Below, in pieces: positions 8,039 to 16,484 of a stretch of DNA of 64,000 nt. A program made the position numbers and the translations under genes. How positions within the stretch are numbered: the stretch's first letter is position 1; every line of letters begins with the position of its first letter. This DNA is from Promineifilum sp019695075 (lineage in GTDB: Bacteria; Chloroflexota; Anaerolineae; Promineifilales; Promineifilaceae): assembly GCA_026129185.1 (NCBI GenBank), contig JAHCIO010000012.1, positions 38,410 through 102,409 on the forward strand. The letters are read 5' to 3'. The notes beneath the pieces were generated by a model. It was not told the DNA's origin and ran no database searches. It saw only the letters and a list, made by a program, of their open reading frames with translations.

Positions 8039-9805
8039 ATGCTATCGGAACTTGTCATCCGTAACTTCGCCATCATCGATCAGTTGCGGTTGGAATTCGA
8101 TCCCGGTTTCAACGTCCTGACCGGCGAGACGGGCGCGGGCAAGTCGATCATCCTCGACGCGGTGACGCTGGTGCTGGGCGAGCGCGCCGACACGACCGCC
8201 GTCCGCGCCGGCAGCGACACCGCCTACGTTGAGGCCGCCTTCCGCGTCGCCCCGGCATTGCAAGGGCTTCTGCGTCCCCTGCTGGAGGCCGAAGGGCTGG
8301 ACGAAGACGGTGACGAGTTCATTGTGCTGGCCCGCGAATTGCGCAGCAACGGCCGCACCATCTGCCGCGTCAACGGCCGGACGGTCAGCCTCGGTGTGCT
8401 GCGTCAGGTGGCCGAACCGCTCATCGACATCCACGGCCAGGGCGAGCACCTGTCGCTGTTGCGTCCGCGCGCCCACCTGCCGCTGCTCGACGCCTTCGGC
8501 GGGCTGGCCGCCGAGCGGGAGGCGCTGGCCGCCGAGGTGCGCCGGCTCCACGCCGTCCAGCGCGAATTGGACGAACTGCGCCGCAGCCAGCGCGACCTGG
8601 CCCAGCGTATGGAGATGCTGCAATTCAAGGCTGAGGAGATTCGCACGGCGGCCCTGCAACCGGACGAGGAGGAGAGCCTGCGCGTCGAGCGCCTGCGGTT
8701 GGCCAACGCCGAGCAACTCGGCCGCCACGCCGCCGAGGCGGTGGCCTTGCTGACGACCATCGACGATGACCGCCCGGCCGTGCTGGACTTGCTCGGCCGG
8801 GTTGAGCACGCCCTGACGCAACTGGCCAAGCTGGACGACACCCGCGCCGCGGCGCTGGAGACCCTGCAAGGGCTGAGCTTCCAGATCAATGACCTGGCCG
8901 GCGACGTGCAGGACTACCTCGACGCGCTGGAATTCGACCCCCGCCGGCTGAACGCCGCCGAGGCGCGCCTGGAGTTGATCAACTCGCTCAAGCGCAAGTA
9001 TGGCGAGGCCGACATCGCCGGGTTGCTGGCCGCGCTGGAGCGCGCCGAAACCGACCTGAAGGCGCTGGAGAACAGCGAAGTGCGCACGGGCGAACTGGAG
9101 GCCGAGCGCGACCGCTACTTACACGTCATTGGTGGGCTGGCCGGGGCGCTGTCGGTCAGGCGGCGGGCCGCGGCCGAGCGCCTGTCGGCGGCCGTCGAGC
9201 GCCATCTGGGCGACCTGAAGATGGAGGGCGCGCGCTTCGCCGTCGATTTCCAGCACCAGCCGGCGGCCGAGGGCTGTTACGTGGAGTTGAATGGCGTCGC
9301 GACGCGGCTGGCCTTTGAACAGACGGGCATCGACCGCGTGGAGTTCCTCATCTCCGCCAACCCCGGCGAGCCGCCCAAGCCGATGGCCAAGGTCGCCAGC
9401 GGCGGCGAGACGGCCCGGCTGATGCTGGCCCTGAAGACAGCGCTGGCCCAGGTGGACGAGACGCCGACGCTCATCTTCGACGAGATCGACCAGGGTATCG
9501 GCGGGCGCGTGGGCGACATCGTCGGCCGCAAGCTGTGGGGGTTGGCCAGCGAGGCTGACCACCAGGTCATCGTCGTCACCCACCTGCCGCAGTTGGCCGG
9601 CTATGGCGATGCCCACTTCCACGTCAGCAAGGCCGTCAGCGACGGGCGCACGACCACCCACGTCGCCACCCTGGACCGGCCCGGCCGCGAGCGCGAACTG
9701 GCTGCCATGCTGGGCACGCAGGGCGAGACGGCCCTCAGCGGCGCGCAATCCATCCTACGCCACGTCGAGCAGAACAAGGTGGGTTTGCCTATCGAGGAGT
9801 ACTAG
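8039..9805 (+). CDS. recN: DNA repair protein RecN
   Basis: 588-residue SMC-like ATPase acting in double-strand-break repair. MLSELVIRNFAIIDQ is the standard N-terminus, Walker A GETGAGKS is at 29-36, a coiled-coil region occupies roughly 150-360, and the C-terminal lobe has the signature KVASGGETARLMLA and Walker B LIFDEIDQGIGG. The true start is the ATG at 8039, not any upstream codon of the long open frame. TAAAAT (8025-8030) lies 8 bp before the ATG with no ribosome site, so a leaderless transcript is possible besides read-through from nadK. Confidence 0.94.
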   Translation: MLSELVIRNFAIIDQLRLEFDPGFNVLTGETGAGKSIILDAVTLVLGERADTTAVRAGSDTAYVEAAFRVAPALQGLLRPLLEAEGLDEDGDEFIVLARELRSNGRTICRVNGRTVSLGVLRQVAEPLIDIHGQGEHLSLLRPRAHLPLLDAFGGLAAEREALAAEVRRLHAVQRELDELRRSQRDLAQRMEMLQFKAEEIRTAALQPDEEESLRVERLRLANAEQLGRHAAEAVALLTTIDDDRPAVLDLLGRVEHALTQLAKLDDTRAAALETLQGLSFQINDLAGDVQDYLDALEFDPRRLNAAEARLELINSLKRKYGEADIAGLLAALERAETDLKALENSEVRTGELEAERDRYLHVIGGLAGALSVRRRAAAERLSAAVERHLGDLKMEGARFAVDFQHQPAAEGCYVELNGVATRLAFEQTGIDRVEFLISANPGEPPKPMAKVASGGETARLMLALKTALAQVDETPTLIFDEIDQGIGGRVGDIVGRKLWGLASEADHQVIVVTHLPQLAGYGDAHFHVSKAVSDGRTTTHVATLDRPGRERELAAMLGTQGETALSGAQSILRHVEQNKVGLPIEEY

Positions 9806-9900
9806 ACCGGCGGGCGGGGCGTTGGCCGAACATCGGCTGAGCATCGGCCGGGCGTTGGGCAAAACGCCGGCGCCGGACGCATACTAGACGGTAGACCTCC

Positions 9901-9930
9901 TTGAACAGCTCTCTGGGGCTGTGGTAGAAT
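9901..9930 (+). promoter_or_regulatory. candidate promoter of the sugar transferase gene
   Basis: TTGAAC (9901-9906), an 18-bp spacer and TAGAAT (9925-9930). The predicted start of transcription (about 9937) is only a few bases before the ATG at 9942, so the mRNA would be nearly leaderless. Confidence 0.6.
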
Positions 9931-9941
9931 CTTCGGCCGAT

Positions 9942-11363
9942 ATGTCGACGCAGCGCATCCGCACCCTCTACACCGTCTCCCTCGTCCTGCTCGACTCTTT
10001 GTTGATCGGCCTGGCGTTCGTGTTGGCCTACCAGTTGCGCGTCAACATCGCCTGGCCGGAGCCGCTGCTGAACCAGGTGCCGCTGGCCAGCTATGCCGGG
10101 CTGTTTGTCATCCAACTGTTCGTCACCATCACCATCCTGTTCCTGAACCGGCAGTACTACATCCCCCGCTCGCTGTCGCGCATCGACCAGGCCTATTACG
10201 TCTTCGTCAGCGTTTCCGTGGGCATGCTGATCGCTCTGGCCGTGGCGACGATCATCTTCCGCAACAACCAGGCCATCCTCGACTACCCGCGGGCGATGAT
10301 GGTCTATGACTGGCTGCTGACCATCGTCCTGCTGATCCTCGGCCGCCTCGTCCACAGTTGGGCGCGCAAACGGCTACAGGATCGCGGCATCGGCAAGGAT
10401 CGCGTGCTCATCGTGGGCACGGGCGACACGGCGCGGATGATCATCCAGCGCATCGCCTGGTCGCCGGCGCTGGGGTATGACCTCGTCGGCATCGTCAACG
10501 GCGAGTCGGCGGGCAACGAAATCCTGGGCTTTCGCGTGCTCGGCCAGCCGGAAGACCTGCCCGACCTGATCAACGAGTACCACGTCGATGAGGTCATCAT
10601 CGCCATGCCGGAGAAGGGTCACCGCGAGATGCTGCACGTCATCTCCTACTGCGAGCGCGGCCGGGTGACGATCAAGATCTTCCCCGACCTGTTCCAGTAC
10701 GTCACCACCCACGCCGGCATCGACGACCTGGGCGGGCTGCCGCTGCTGTCCGTGCGCGACTACGCCCTGCGCGGCTACCTGCTGACACTCAAGCGGCTGA
10801 TCGACTTCATCGGCGCGACGCTGGGGCTGATCGCCTTCTCGCCGCTGATGCTGCTGACGGCGCTGGCCATTAAGCTCGAATCGCCGGGGCCGGTCTTCTT
10901 TATCCAGCCGCGCATGGGCCTTGACGGCCGCGAGTTCATGATGATCAAGTTCCGCTCGATGCGCACCGACGCCGAGAAGGACGGCCCCGGCTGGACGGTC
11001 AAGAACGACCCGCGCCAGACGCGCCTGGGCACGTGGCTGCGCCGGCTGGAAGTAGACGAGCTGCCCAACCTCATCAACGTCTGGCTGGGCGAGATGAGCC
11101 TGGTGGGGCCGCGGCCGGAGCAGGCCTACTACGTCGAGCAGTTCCGCCGCTACGTGCCGCGCTACATGGATCGCCACCGCGAGAAGGGCGGTATGACCGG
11201 CTGGGCGCAGGTCAATGGCCTGCGCGGCGACAGCTCCATCAGCGAGCGGACGAAGTACGACCTGTGGTACTCCGAGAACTGGTCGATCCTCCTGGACACC
11301 AAAATCCTGCTGCGCACCGTCTGGCAAGTCATCGTCCCCAACCACGATGAGCCGCGCTATTGA
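9942..11363 (+). CDS. exopolysaccharide polyprenyl-phosphate sugar-1-phosphate transferase (WcaJ/WbaP type)
   Basis: 473 residues from ATG 9942 (MSTQRIRTLY); another ATG-type start at 9921 would overlap the -10 box. Four N-terminal membrane helices precede a CoA-binding-like Rossmann domain (KDRVLIVGTGDTARMI, about 150-260). The C-terminal bacterial sugar transferase domain begins at LKRLIDFIGATLGLIAFSP and carries KFRSM, DELPNLINVWLGEMSLVGPRP and the terminal RTVWQVI. It transfers a sugar phosphate from a nucleotide sugar to undecaprenyl phosphate at the inner membrane, the first step of repeat-unit assembly. The sugar cannot be read from sequence. No glycan cluster surrounds it. Confidence 0.9.
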   Translation: MSTQRIRTLYTVSLVLLDSLLIGLAFVLAYQLRVNIAWPEPLLNQVPLASYAGLFVIQLFVTITILFLNRQYYIPRSLSRIDQAYYVFVSVSVGMLIALAVATIIFRNNQAILDYPRAMMVYDWLLTIVLLILGRLVHSWARKRLQDRGIGKDRVLIVGTGDTARMIIQRIAWSPALGYDLVGIVNGESAGNEILGFRVLGQPEDLPDLINEYHVDEVIIAMPEKGHREMLHVISYCERGRVTIKIFPDLFQYVTTHAGIDDLGGLPLLSVRDYALRGYLLTLKRLIDFIGATLGLIAFSPLMLLTALAIKLESPGPVFFIQPRMGLDGREFMMIKFRSMRTDAEKDGPGWTVKNDPRQTRLGTWLRRLEVDELPNLINVWLGEMSLVGPRPEQAYYVEQFRRYVPRYMDRHREKGGMTGWAQVNGLRGDSSISERTKYDLWYSENWSILLDTKILLRTVWQVIVPNHDEPRY

Positions 11364-11376
11364 GAGAGGGTGGAAA

Positions 11377-11448
11377 AGTAGGTCAGTCGATCAGTCCATC
11401 AGTAGGTCAGTGGTCAGTGCCCAGTGATCAGTGGTCGATGGCCAGTCA
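11377..11448. repeat. degenerate CAGT-type short tandem repeat
   Basis: Between the sugar transferase and hrcA. Units of 7-8 bp built on GTCAGTG / GTAGGTCA / GATCAGT are repeated with variations. The same unit family is seen at 53701-53815. No coding content is apparent here. Confidence 0.8.
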
Positions 11449-11463
11449 GCTCTGGCCCCTGGC

Positions 11464-11505
11464 CCCTAATCCCTATCCCCTATCCCCTAATCCCTATCCC
11501 CTACT
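11464..11505. repeat. heptanucleotide tandem repeat (CCCTATC)n
   Basis: Six consecutive 7-bp units: CCCTAAT, CCCTATC, CCCTATC, CCCTAAT, CCCTATC, CCCTACT. It abuts the hrcA promoter on its 3' side. Together with the preceding repeat it fills almost all of the gap between the sugar transferase and hrcA, apart from the promoter, CIRCE and leader. Confidence 0.9.
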
Positions 11506-11520
11506 CTAACACCCTTCTTA

Positions 11521-11549
11521 TTGACGCTGATCCGCCGCCATGTTATGAT
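11521..11549 (+). promoter_or_regulatory. promoter of the hrcA-grpE-dnaK-dnaJ-prmA operon
   Basis: TTGACG (11521-11526), a 17-bp spacer and TATGAT (11544-11549) form a near-consensus primary-sigma promoter. Transcription should begin near 11556, just upstream of the CIRCE operator, leaving a leader of about 115 nt before hrcA. Confidence 0.8.
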
Positions 11550-11562
11550 CAACTTGCCCGGT

Positions 11563-11589
11563 TTAGCACTTGGCATATGCGAGTGCTAA
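11563..11589. promoter_or_regulatory. CIRCE operator (HrcA-binding site)
   Basis: TTAGCACTT, nine bases, then GAGTGCTAA: the CIRCE inverted repeat (consensus arms TTAGCACTC and GAGTGCTAA) with a single mismatch at the last base of the left arm. It follows the predicted transcription start and precedes hrcA, so HrcA is expected to repress the whole chaperone operon until heat shock titrates GroEL from it. Confidence 0.95.
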
Positions 11590-11672
11590 CCGATGGCGAA
11601 GACAGGTGGAGACCACGACCGGGTGCTATCAGGCCGTATGCTGGATCACCCGGTTTCGACTGTATCAAGGAC

Positions 11673-12767
11673 ATGGCGGAGTTTCATCCACTGAGCGACC
11701 GTCAGGAGCGCATCCTGGCCATGGTGGTCCACAGCTACATCGAGTCCGGCAAGCCCGTCGGCTCGAAGACGCTGGTGGAGGGCTTTGGCCTGGATGTGAG
11801 TTCGGCCACGGTGCGCAACGACCTGGCTCTGCTGGGCGATCTGGGCTATGTGGCCCAGCTGCACACTTCGGCCGGCCGCATCCCCACGGAGACCGGCTAC
11901 CGCTACTTCGTGCAGAAGCTGCTGGGCGAGTTCCACCTGCCGCTGCACGAGCGCGAGATGATTCGCCACCAATTCCACCAGGCCCGGCTGGAACTGGAGC
12001 AGTGGATGCGCCTGTCGGCGGCCATTCTGGCCCGCACAGCGCGCAGCGCCAGCTTCGTCACCGCGCCGGTGTCCCGCGCCAATCGCTTTAAGCACGTCCA
12101 ACTCATCGCCACTCAGGGCCGGCTGGTGCTGATGATCGTCGTCCTCTATGGCGGCGAGGTGAAGCAGCAGATGCTGACGCTGGCCGAGCCGCTGCCGCAG
12201 GCGCGCCTGAGCGCCGCCGCCGACCGGCTCAACGCCCAGTTCGTCGATCTGGATGCCGACGACATTCTCGCCCGCAAGGCCGGCGCCCATCTGGGCACGC
12301 TGGAAGAGGAAGTCACCCGGCTGGTCGTCGATACCTTGCAACGCGCCGATTACGGGGCCATTAGCGACATCTACCGCGACGGCCTGGTCAACATCCTCGA
12401 CGACGAGGGCACGCGCCAGGCCATTCGCGTGCTGGAGGAGCGCACGCTGCTGGCCTCGGTCCTGTCGGAGACGCAGGCCCAAGGCGGCGAAGGCGTGCAG
12501 GTGGTCATCGGCGGCGACGGCCGCTGGGAGGAGCTACGCGATTGCACCATGATCCTCTCCCGCTACGGCGTCAGCGACAGCCTATACGGCACGGTCGCCG
12601 TGGTCGGCCCGACGCGCATGCCCTACGACCGCAATGTGGCCGCCGTCCGCTATGTGGCCGATCTGATGAGCAGCTTTGTGAATGAATACTACGTCCAGGC
12701 CCCGCTGGGTGCCTACCCCGGCAGGCCGGACATGATCGAGGTAAGTAGTCGTGACAGTGACGAATGA
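11673..12767 (+). CDS. hrcA: heat-inducible transcription repressor HrcA
   Basis: 364 residues from ATG 11673 (MAEFHPLSDRQERILAMVV). The N-terminal winged helix contains GKPVGSKTLVEGFGLDVSSA, TVRNDLALLGDLGYV and HTSAGRIPTETGYRYFV, all standard for HrcA; the C-terminal dimerisation/GAF-like domain ends with GPTRMPYDRNVAAVRYVADL. It represses through the CIRCE element 84 bp upstream, and is the first gene of the operon it controls. The open frame extends upstream to 11424 across the repeats, promoter and operator, which rules that start out. Its stop overlaps the grpE start by 17 bp. Confidence 0.95.
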   Translation: MAEFHPLSDRQERILAMVVHSYIESGKPVGSKTLVEGFGLDVSSATVRNDLALLGDLGYVAQLHTSAGRIPTETGYRYFVQKLLGEFHLPLHEREMIRHQFHQARLELEQWMRLSAAILARTARSASFVTAPVSRANRFKHVQLIATQGRLVLMIVVLYGGEVKQQMLTLAEPLPQARLSAAADRLNAQFVDLDADDILARKAGAHLGTLEEEVTRLVVDTLQRADYGAISDIYRDGLVNILDDEGTRQAIRVLEERTLLASVLSETQAQGGEGVQVVIGGDGRWEELRDCTMILSRYGVSDSLYGTVAVVGPTRMPYDRNVAAVRYVADLMSSFVNEYYVQAPLGAYPGRPDMIEVSSRDSDE

Positions 12768-13287
12768 CGAAACAGTGAGAGACGACGAGGCGCTGGAGAC
12801 GGCCGGGATGGCCGCCGAAGCGGCCGAGCCTTCGCTGGAAGAACAGCTCGACGCGGCGCGGGCCGAGGCGGCGCGCAACCTGGACGGTTGGCAGCGCGCC
12901 CAGGCCGAATTCGCCAACGCGCGCAAGCGCTTCGAGAAGCAGCGCGTCGAGGCCTACACCAATGCCAGCGCCGACGTGGCCGCCAAGCTGCTGCCGCTCA
13001 TCGACGATTTCGAGCGCGCCCTGGCCAACGCCCCCGCGGCCGTCGCCGGCGACCCCTGGCTGGCGGGCGTGGCCCTCATGTATCGCAAGATGCTGGGCCT
13101 TTTGGAGGAGATGGACGTTCGGCCCATTCCCGCCGAGGGCGCGCTGTTCGATCCCAACCTGCACGAAGCCCTGGCCCAGGAGCCGTCGGCGCAATATGAC
13201 AGCGGCGTTGTCGTCCGCGAGATGCGCCGCGGCTATCGCCAGGGCGAGCGCGTCATCCGGCCGTCGCTGGTGGTGGTGGCCGAGTAG
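12751..13287 (+). CDS. grpE: nucleotide exchange factor GrpE
   Basis: 178 residues from a GTG start preceded by GAGGTAAG. An acidic N-terminal helix region leads to the GrpE signature: LDGWQRAQAEFANARKR, LLPLIDDFERAL, and the C-terminal beta domain with FDPNLHEAL and VVREMRRGYRQGERVIRPS. GrpE releases ADP from DnaK. The start lies inside the end of hrcA, indicating translational coupling. Length is ordinary for the family. Confidence 0.95.
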   Translation: MTVTNDETVRDDEALETAGMAAEAAEPSLEEQLDAARAEAARNLDGWQRAQAEFANARKRFEKQRVEAYTNASADVAAKLLPLIDDFERALANAPAAVAGDPWLAGVALMYRKMLGLLEEMDVRPIPAEGALFDPNLHEALAQEPSAQYDSGVVVREMRRGYRQGERVIRPSLVVVAE

Positions 13288-13336
13288 ACCAGCCGGCCAT
13301 TTGATTTGAGCATTCATCTGAGGACAGAAAAGAGAC

Positions 13337-15232
13337 ATGGCAAAGATAATCGGTATCGATTTGGGCACAACGAACTCCGTTGTTGCCGTGATGGAAGGCG
13401 GCGAGCCGGTCGTCATTCCCAGCGCGGAAGGCAGCCGGCTGTTCCCGTCGGTGGTCGCCGTCAACCCCAAGACCGGCGAGCGTCTGGTGGGGCAGGTGGC
13501 CAAGCGCCAGGCGGTCATCAACCCGCAGAACACGATCTTCTCGGTCAAGCGCTTTATGGGCCGTAAATACAGCGACCCCGAAGTGCAGCGGGCCAAGGGC
13601 TACGTGCCCTATGAGGTTCACGAGGCGACCAACGGCGATGTGCGCGTGGTTATGAACGCCCGCGAGTACTCCCCGCCGGAGGTCTCGGCCATGATCCTGC
13701 AGAAGATCAAGACCGACGCCGAAGCCTACCTCGGCCAATCAGTCACGCAGGCGGTCATCACCGTGCCGGCCTACTTCAACGACAGCCAGCGCCAGGCGAC
13801 CAAGGATGCCGGCAAGATCGCCGGCCTGGACGTGCTGCGCATCGTCAACGAGCCGACGGCCTCTTCGCTGGCCTATGGGCTGGGCAGCAAGGCCGAAGAG
13901 CTGATCGCTGTCTATGACCTGGGCGGCGGCACGTTCGACATCTCCATCCTGGAGGTCGGCGACGGCGTCTTTGAGGTCAAGTCGACCAACGGCGATACCT
14001 TCCTGGGCGGCGACGACTTCGACCAGCGCGTCATCGACTGGGCCGCCGATCAGTTCAAGATGCAGGAAGGCATCGACCTGCGCAACGACAAGCAGGCCCT
14101 GCAGCGGCTGCGCGAGGCGGCCGAGAAGGCCAAGATCGAGCTGTCCACGACGATGCAGAGCGAGCTGAACCTACCGTTCATCACTGCCGACGCCACCGGC
14201 CCCAAACACCTGAACCTGACCCTGACGCGGGCCAAGCTGGAGCAGCTGACCGAAGACCTGGTGCAGCGCTCTATCGAGCCGTGCCGCAAGGCGTTGAAGG
14301 ACGCCGGCACGACCGTGGGCGAAATCAACGAGGTCATTCTCGTCGGCGGCATGACGCGCATGCCCGCCATTCAGGAAGCGGTGCGCAAGTTCTTCAACCG
14401 CGACCCGCACAAGGGCGTCAACCCCGATGAGGTCGTGGCCCTGGGCGCGGCCATTCAGGCGGGCGTGCTGGGCGGCGACGTGAAGGACGTCGTCTTGCTC
14501 GACGTGACCCCGCTGACGCTGGGCATCGAGACGTTGGGTGGCGTGGCCACGGCGCTCATCGAGCGCAACACGACCATCCCCACCAAGAAGCAACAGGTCT
14601 TCTCGACGGCCGCCGACGGCCAGACGCAGGTGGAGATTCACGTGGTGCAGGGCGAGCGGCCGATGGCCAACGACAACAAGAGCCTGGGCCGTTTCATCCT
14701 TGATGGTCTGCCCCCCGCGCCGCGCGGCGTGCCGCAGATCGAGGTCACTTTCGACATCGACGCCAACGGCATCCTCCACGTCAGCGCCCGCGACAAGGCC
14801 ACCAACCGCCAGCAGTCCATGCAGATCATCCCCTCCAGCGGCCTGGCCAAGGACGAGATCGACCGCATGGTGCGCGACGCGGAGAGCCACGCCGCCGACG
14901 ACACTAAGCGCAAGCAGGAAGTCGAGGCGCGCAACATCGCCGACTCGGCCGTCTATGGGGCCGAGAAGTTCCTGCACGACAACGGCGACAAGATCCCGGA
15001 GACCAACCGCGCCGCCGTCCAGACGGAGATCGATGCCGTCAAGTCGGCGATGGGCAGCGGCGACCCGGCCGGCATGACCGCCGCCGCCGAGCGGCTGCAA
15101 CATGCCTTGCAGTCGGCCGGCGCGGCGATGTACCAGAATCAGGGCGGTCAGCCCGGCGCTGAGTCCGCTTCCGGCCCGACCGACGGCCGCTCCGACGAGG
15201 ACGTGGTCGAAGGCGAGTTTAGCGAGAATTAG
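13337..15232 (+). CDS. dnaK: chaperone protein DnaK (Hsp70)
   Basis: 631 residues. MAKIIGIDLGTTNSVVAV is the phosphate-1 motif, VYDLGGGTFDISILEV phosphate-2, and VGGMTRMPAIQEAV the adenosine motif; the linker DVVLLDVTPLTLGIETLGG joins the substrate domain. The acidic C-terminus ends GEFSEN. ATP-dependent folding chaperone working with DnaJ and GrpE from the same operon. The last codons and stop (GAG AAT TAG) coincide with the first unit of the GAATTAG repeat that separates it from dnaJ. Confidence 0.97.
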   Translation: MAKIIGIDLGTTNSVVAVMEGGEPVVIPSAEGSRLFPSVVAVNPKTGERLVGQVAKRQAVINPQNTIFSVKRFMGRKYSDPEVQRAKGYVPYEVHEATNGDVRVVMNAREYSPPEVSAMILQKIKTDAEAYLGQSVTQAVITVPAYFNDSQRQATKDAGKIAGLDVLRIVNEPTASSLAYGLGSKAEELIAVYDLGGGTFDISILEVGDGVFEVKSTNGDTFLGGDDFDQRVIDWAADQFKMQEGIDLRNDKQALQRLREAAEKAKIELSTTMQSELNLPFITADATGPKHLNLTLTRAKLEQLTEDLVQRSIEPCRKALKDAGTTVGEINEVILVGGMTRMPAIQEAVRKFFNRDPHKGVNPDEVVALGAAIQAGVLGGDVKDVVLLDVTPLTLGIETLGGVATALIERNTTIPTKKQQVFSTAADGQTQVEIHVVQGERPMANDNKSLGRFILDGLPPAPRGVPQIEVTFDIDANGILHVSARDKATNRQQSMQIIPSSGLAKDEIDRMVRDAESHAADDTKRKQEVEARNIADSAVYGAEKFLHDNGDKIPETNRAAVQTEIDAVKSAMGSGDPAGMTAAAERLQHALQSAGAAMYQNQGGQPGAESASGPTDGRSDEDVVEGEFSEN

Positions 15233-15320
15233 GACTTGAGAATTAGGAATTAGGAATTACGAATTAGGAATTCAGAAATGAGTTCCTGATTCGTCATTCC
15301 TCATTCGTAATCCCTAATTG
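15225..15320. repeat. GAATTAG heptanucleotide repeat with inverted arm, dnaK-dnaJ gap
   Basis: Left arm: variants of GAATTAG/GAATTAC in 7-bp register. Right arm: the approximate reverse complement (ATTCGTCATTCC, TCATTCGTAATCCC, TAATTG). The arms could fold into an imperfect hairpin between dnaK and dnaJ. The left end supplies the dnaK stop codon. A sister element with the same units lies between hypE and hypD. Confidence 0.85.
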
Positions 15321-15323
15321 ACT

Positions 15324-16478
15324 ATGAAGCGCGACTACTACGAAGTCCTGGAAGTCTCCCGGACGGTAACCAAAGACGATCTCAAGAAGCAGTACCGCCG
15401 GCTGGCGCGTCAGTACCACCCGGACGTGAACCCTGACCCGGCGGCGGTCGAGCGCTTCAAGGAGATCAGCGAGGCCTACGAGGTACTGTCCGACGACGAC
15501 AAGCGCGCCGCCTATGACCGCTTCGGCCACGCCGGCGTCGGCAACGGTGGCCAGGGCGGCTTCGAGCAGGGCTTCGGCGGGTTCGCCGACATCTTCGAGG
15601 AGTTCTTCGGCACCTTCAGCGGGGCCGGCGCGGGGCGGGGACGCCGCCGTCGCGGGCCGCGCAAGGGAGCCGACCTGCGCTATGACCTGACGATCGCCTT
15701 TGAGGAGGCCATCTTCGGCGTCGAGCGGGAGATCGAGTATCGCCGCCCGGAGACGTGTACCGTCTGTGGCGGCAATGGCGCGGAGCCGGGCACGAAGCCC
15801 ATCGCCTGCACCACCTGCGGCGGCTCGGGCGAGGTACGTCGCGTGCAGCAGTCGATCCTGGGCCAGTTCGTCAACGTGGCCACGTGCAGCACCTGCGGCG
15901 GCACGGGCGAGCTGATCCCCAACGTCTGCCACGAGTGCAACGGCCGCAAGCTTGTCGAGCGCACCGTCACCAAAAAGGTCAAGATTCCGCCGGGGGTGGA
16001 CAGCGAGACGCAGATCCGCCTGACCGGCGAGGGCGGCGCGGGCCTCGACGGCGGGCCGGCGGGTAACCTGTTCGTCGTTCTGAACGTCGCCCCGCACGAG
16101 TACTTCCAGCGCCGCGGCGACGACATCACCCTCGTCTTGCAAGTTAACGTCGCCCAGGCGGCCCTGGGCGACGAGATCGCCGTGCCGACCGTGGACGGCG
16201 AGACGACGCTGCAAGTCCCGGCGGGCACGCAGCCGGGCAAGGAGTTCCGGCTGCGCGGGCTGGGCGTGCCCAAGCTCGACCGCAGCGGGCGCGGGGCCAA
16301 CGTCGGCCGCGGCGACCAGCTCGTGCTGCTGCAAGTGGCCGTGCCCAAGCACCTGACGCCGGAGCAGCGCGAGTTATTCCAGCAACTTTCGCGCACGCTG
16401 GGCAAAGAGGTTGTGCCGCAGAAAGACAAGGGCCTCTTTGGTCAGTTGAAGGACGCGCTGGGCGACCTGTTCGGATAG
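15324..16478 (+). CDS. dnaJ: chaperone protein DnaJ (Hsp40)
   Basis: 384 residues from ATG 15324 (MKRDYYEVLEVSRTVTKDD); a TTG two codons earlier is inside the repeat and unlikely. J domain with HPD (RQYHPDVNPDP) in the first 70 residues, a Gly/Phe-rich segment, then four CxxCxGxG-type zinc motifs (CTVCGGNG, CTTCGGSG, CSTCGGTG, CHECNGRK) and the C-terminal peptide-binding domains. Stimulates DnaK ATPase and delivers substrates. Fourth gene of the CIRCE-controlled operon. Confidence 0.96.
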   Translation: MKRDYYEVLEVSRTVTKDDLKKQYRRLARQYHPDVNPDPAAVERFKEISEAYEVLSDDDKRAAYDRFGHAGVGNGGQGGFEQGFGGFADIFEEFFGTFSGAGAGRGRRRRGPRKGADLRYDLTIAFEEAIFGVEREIEYRRPETCTVCGGNGAEPGTKPIACTTCGGSGEVRRVQQSILGQFVNVATCSTCGGTGELIPNVCHECNGRKLVERTVTKKVKIPPGVDSETQIRLTGEGGAGLDGGPAGNLFVVLNVAPHEYFQRRGDDITLVLQVNVAQAALGDEIAVPTVDGETTLQVPAGTQPGKEFRLRGLGVPKLDRSGRGANVGRGDQLVLLQVAVPKHLTPEQRELFQQLSRTLGKEVVPQKDKGLFGQLKDALGDLFG

Positions 16479-16484
16479 AAGCCT

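Noticed and set aside
9851..9868. GGCGTT/AACGCC hairpin after recN as a terminator
   Set aside because: Short imperfect stem without a T-run; not strong enough to list.
15225..15320. GAATTAG repeat as a possible CRISPR array
   Set aside because: Units are 7 bp, directly adjacent and degenerate; there are no spacers of constant length.
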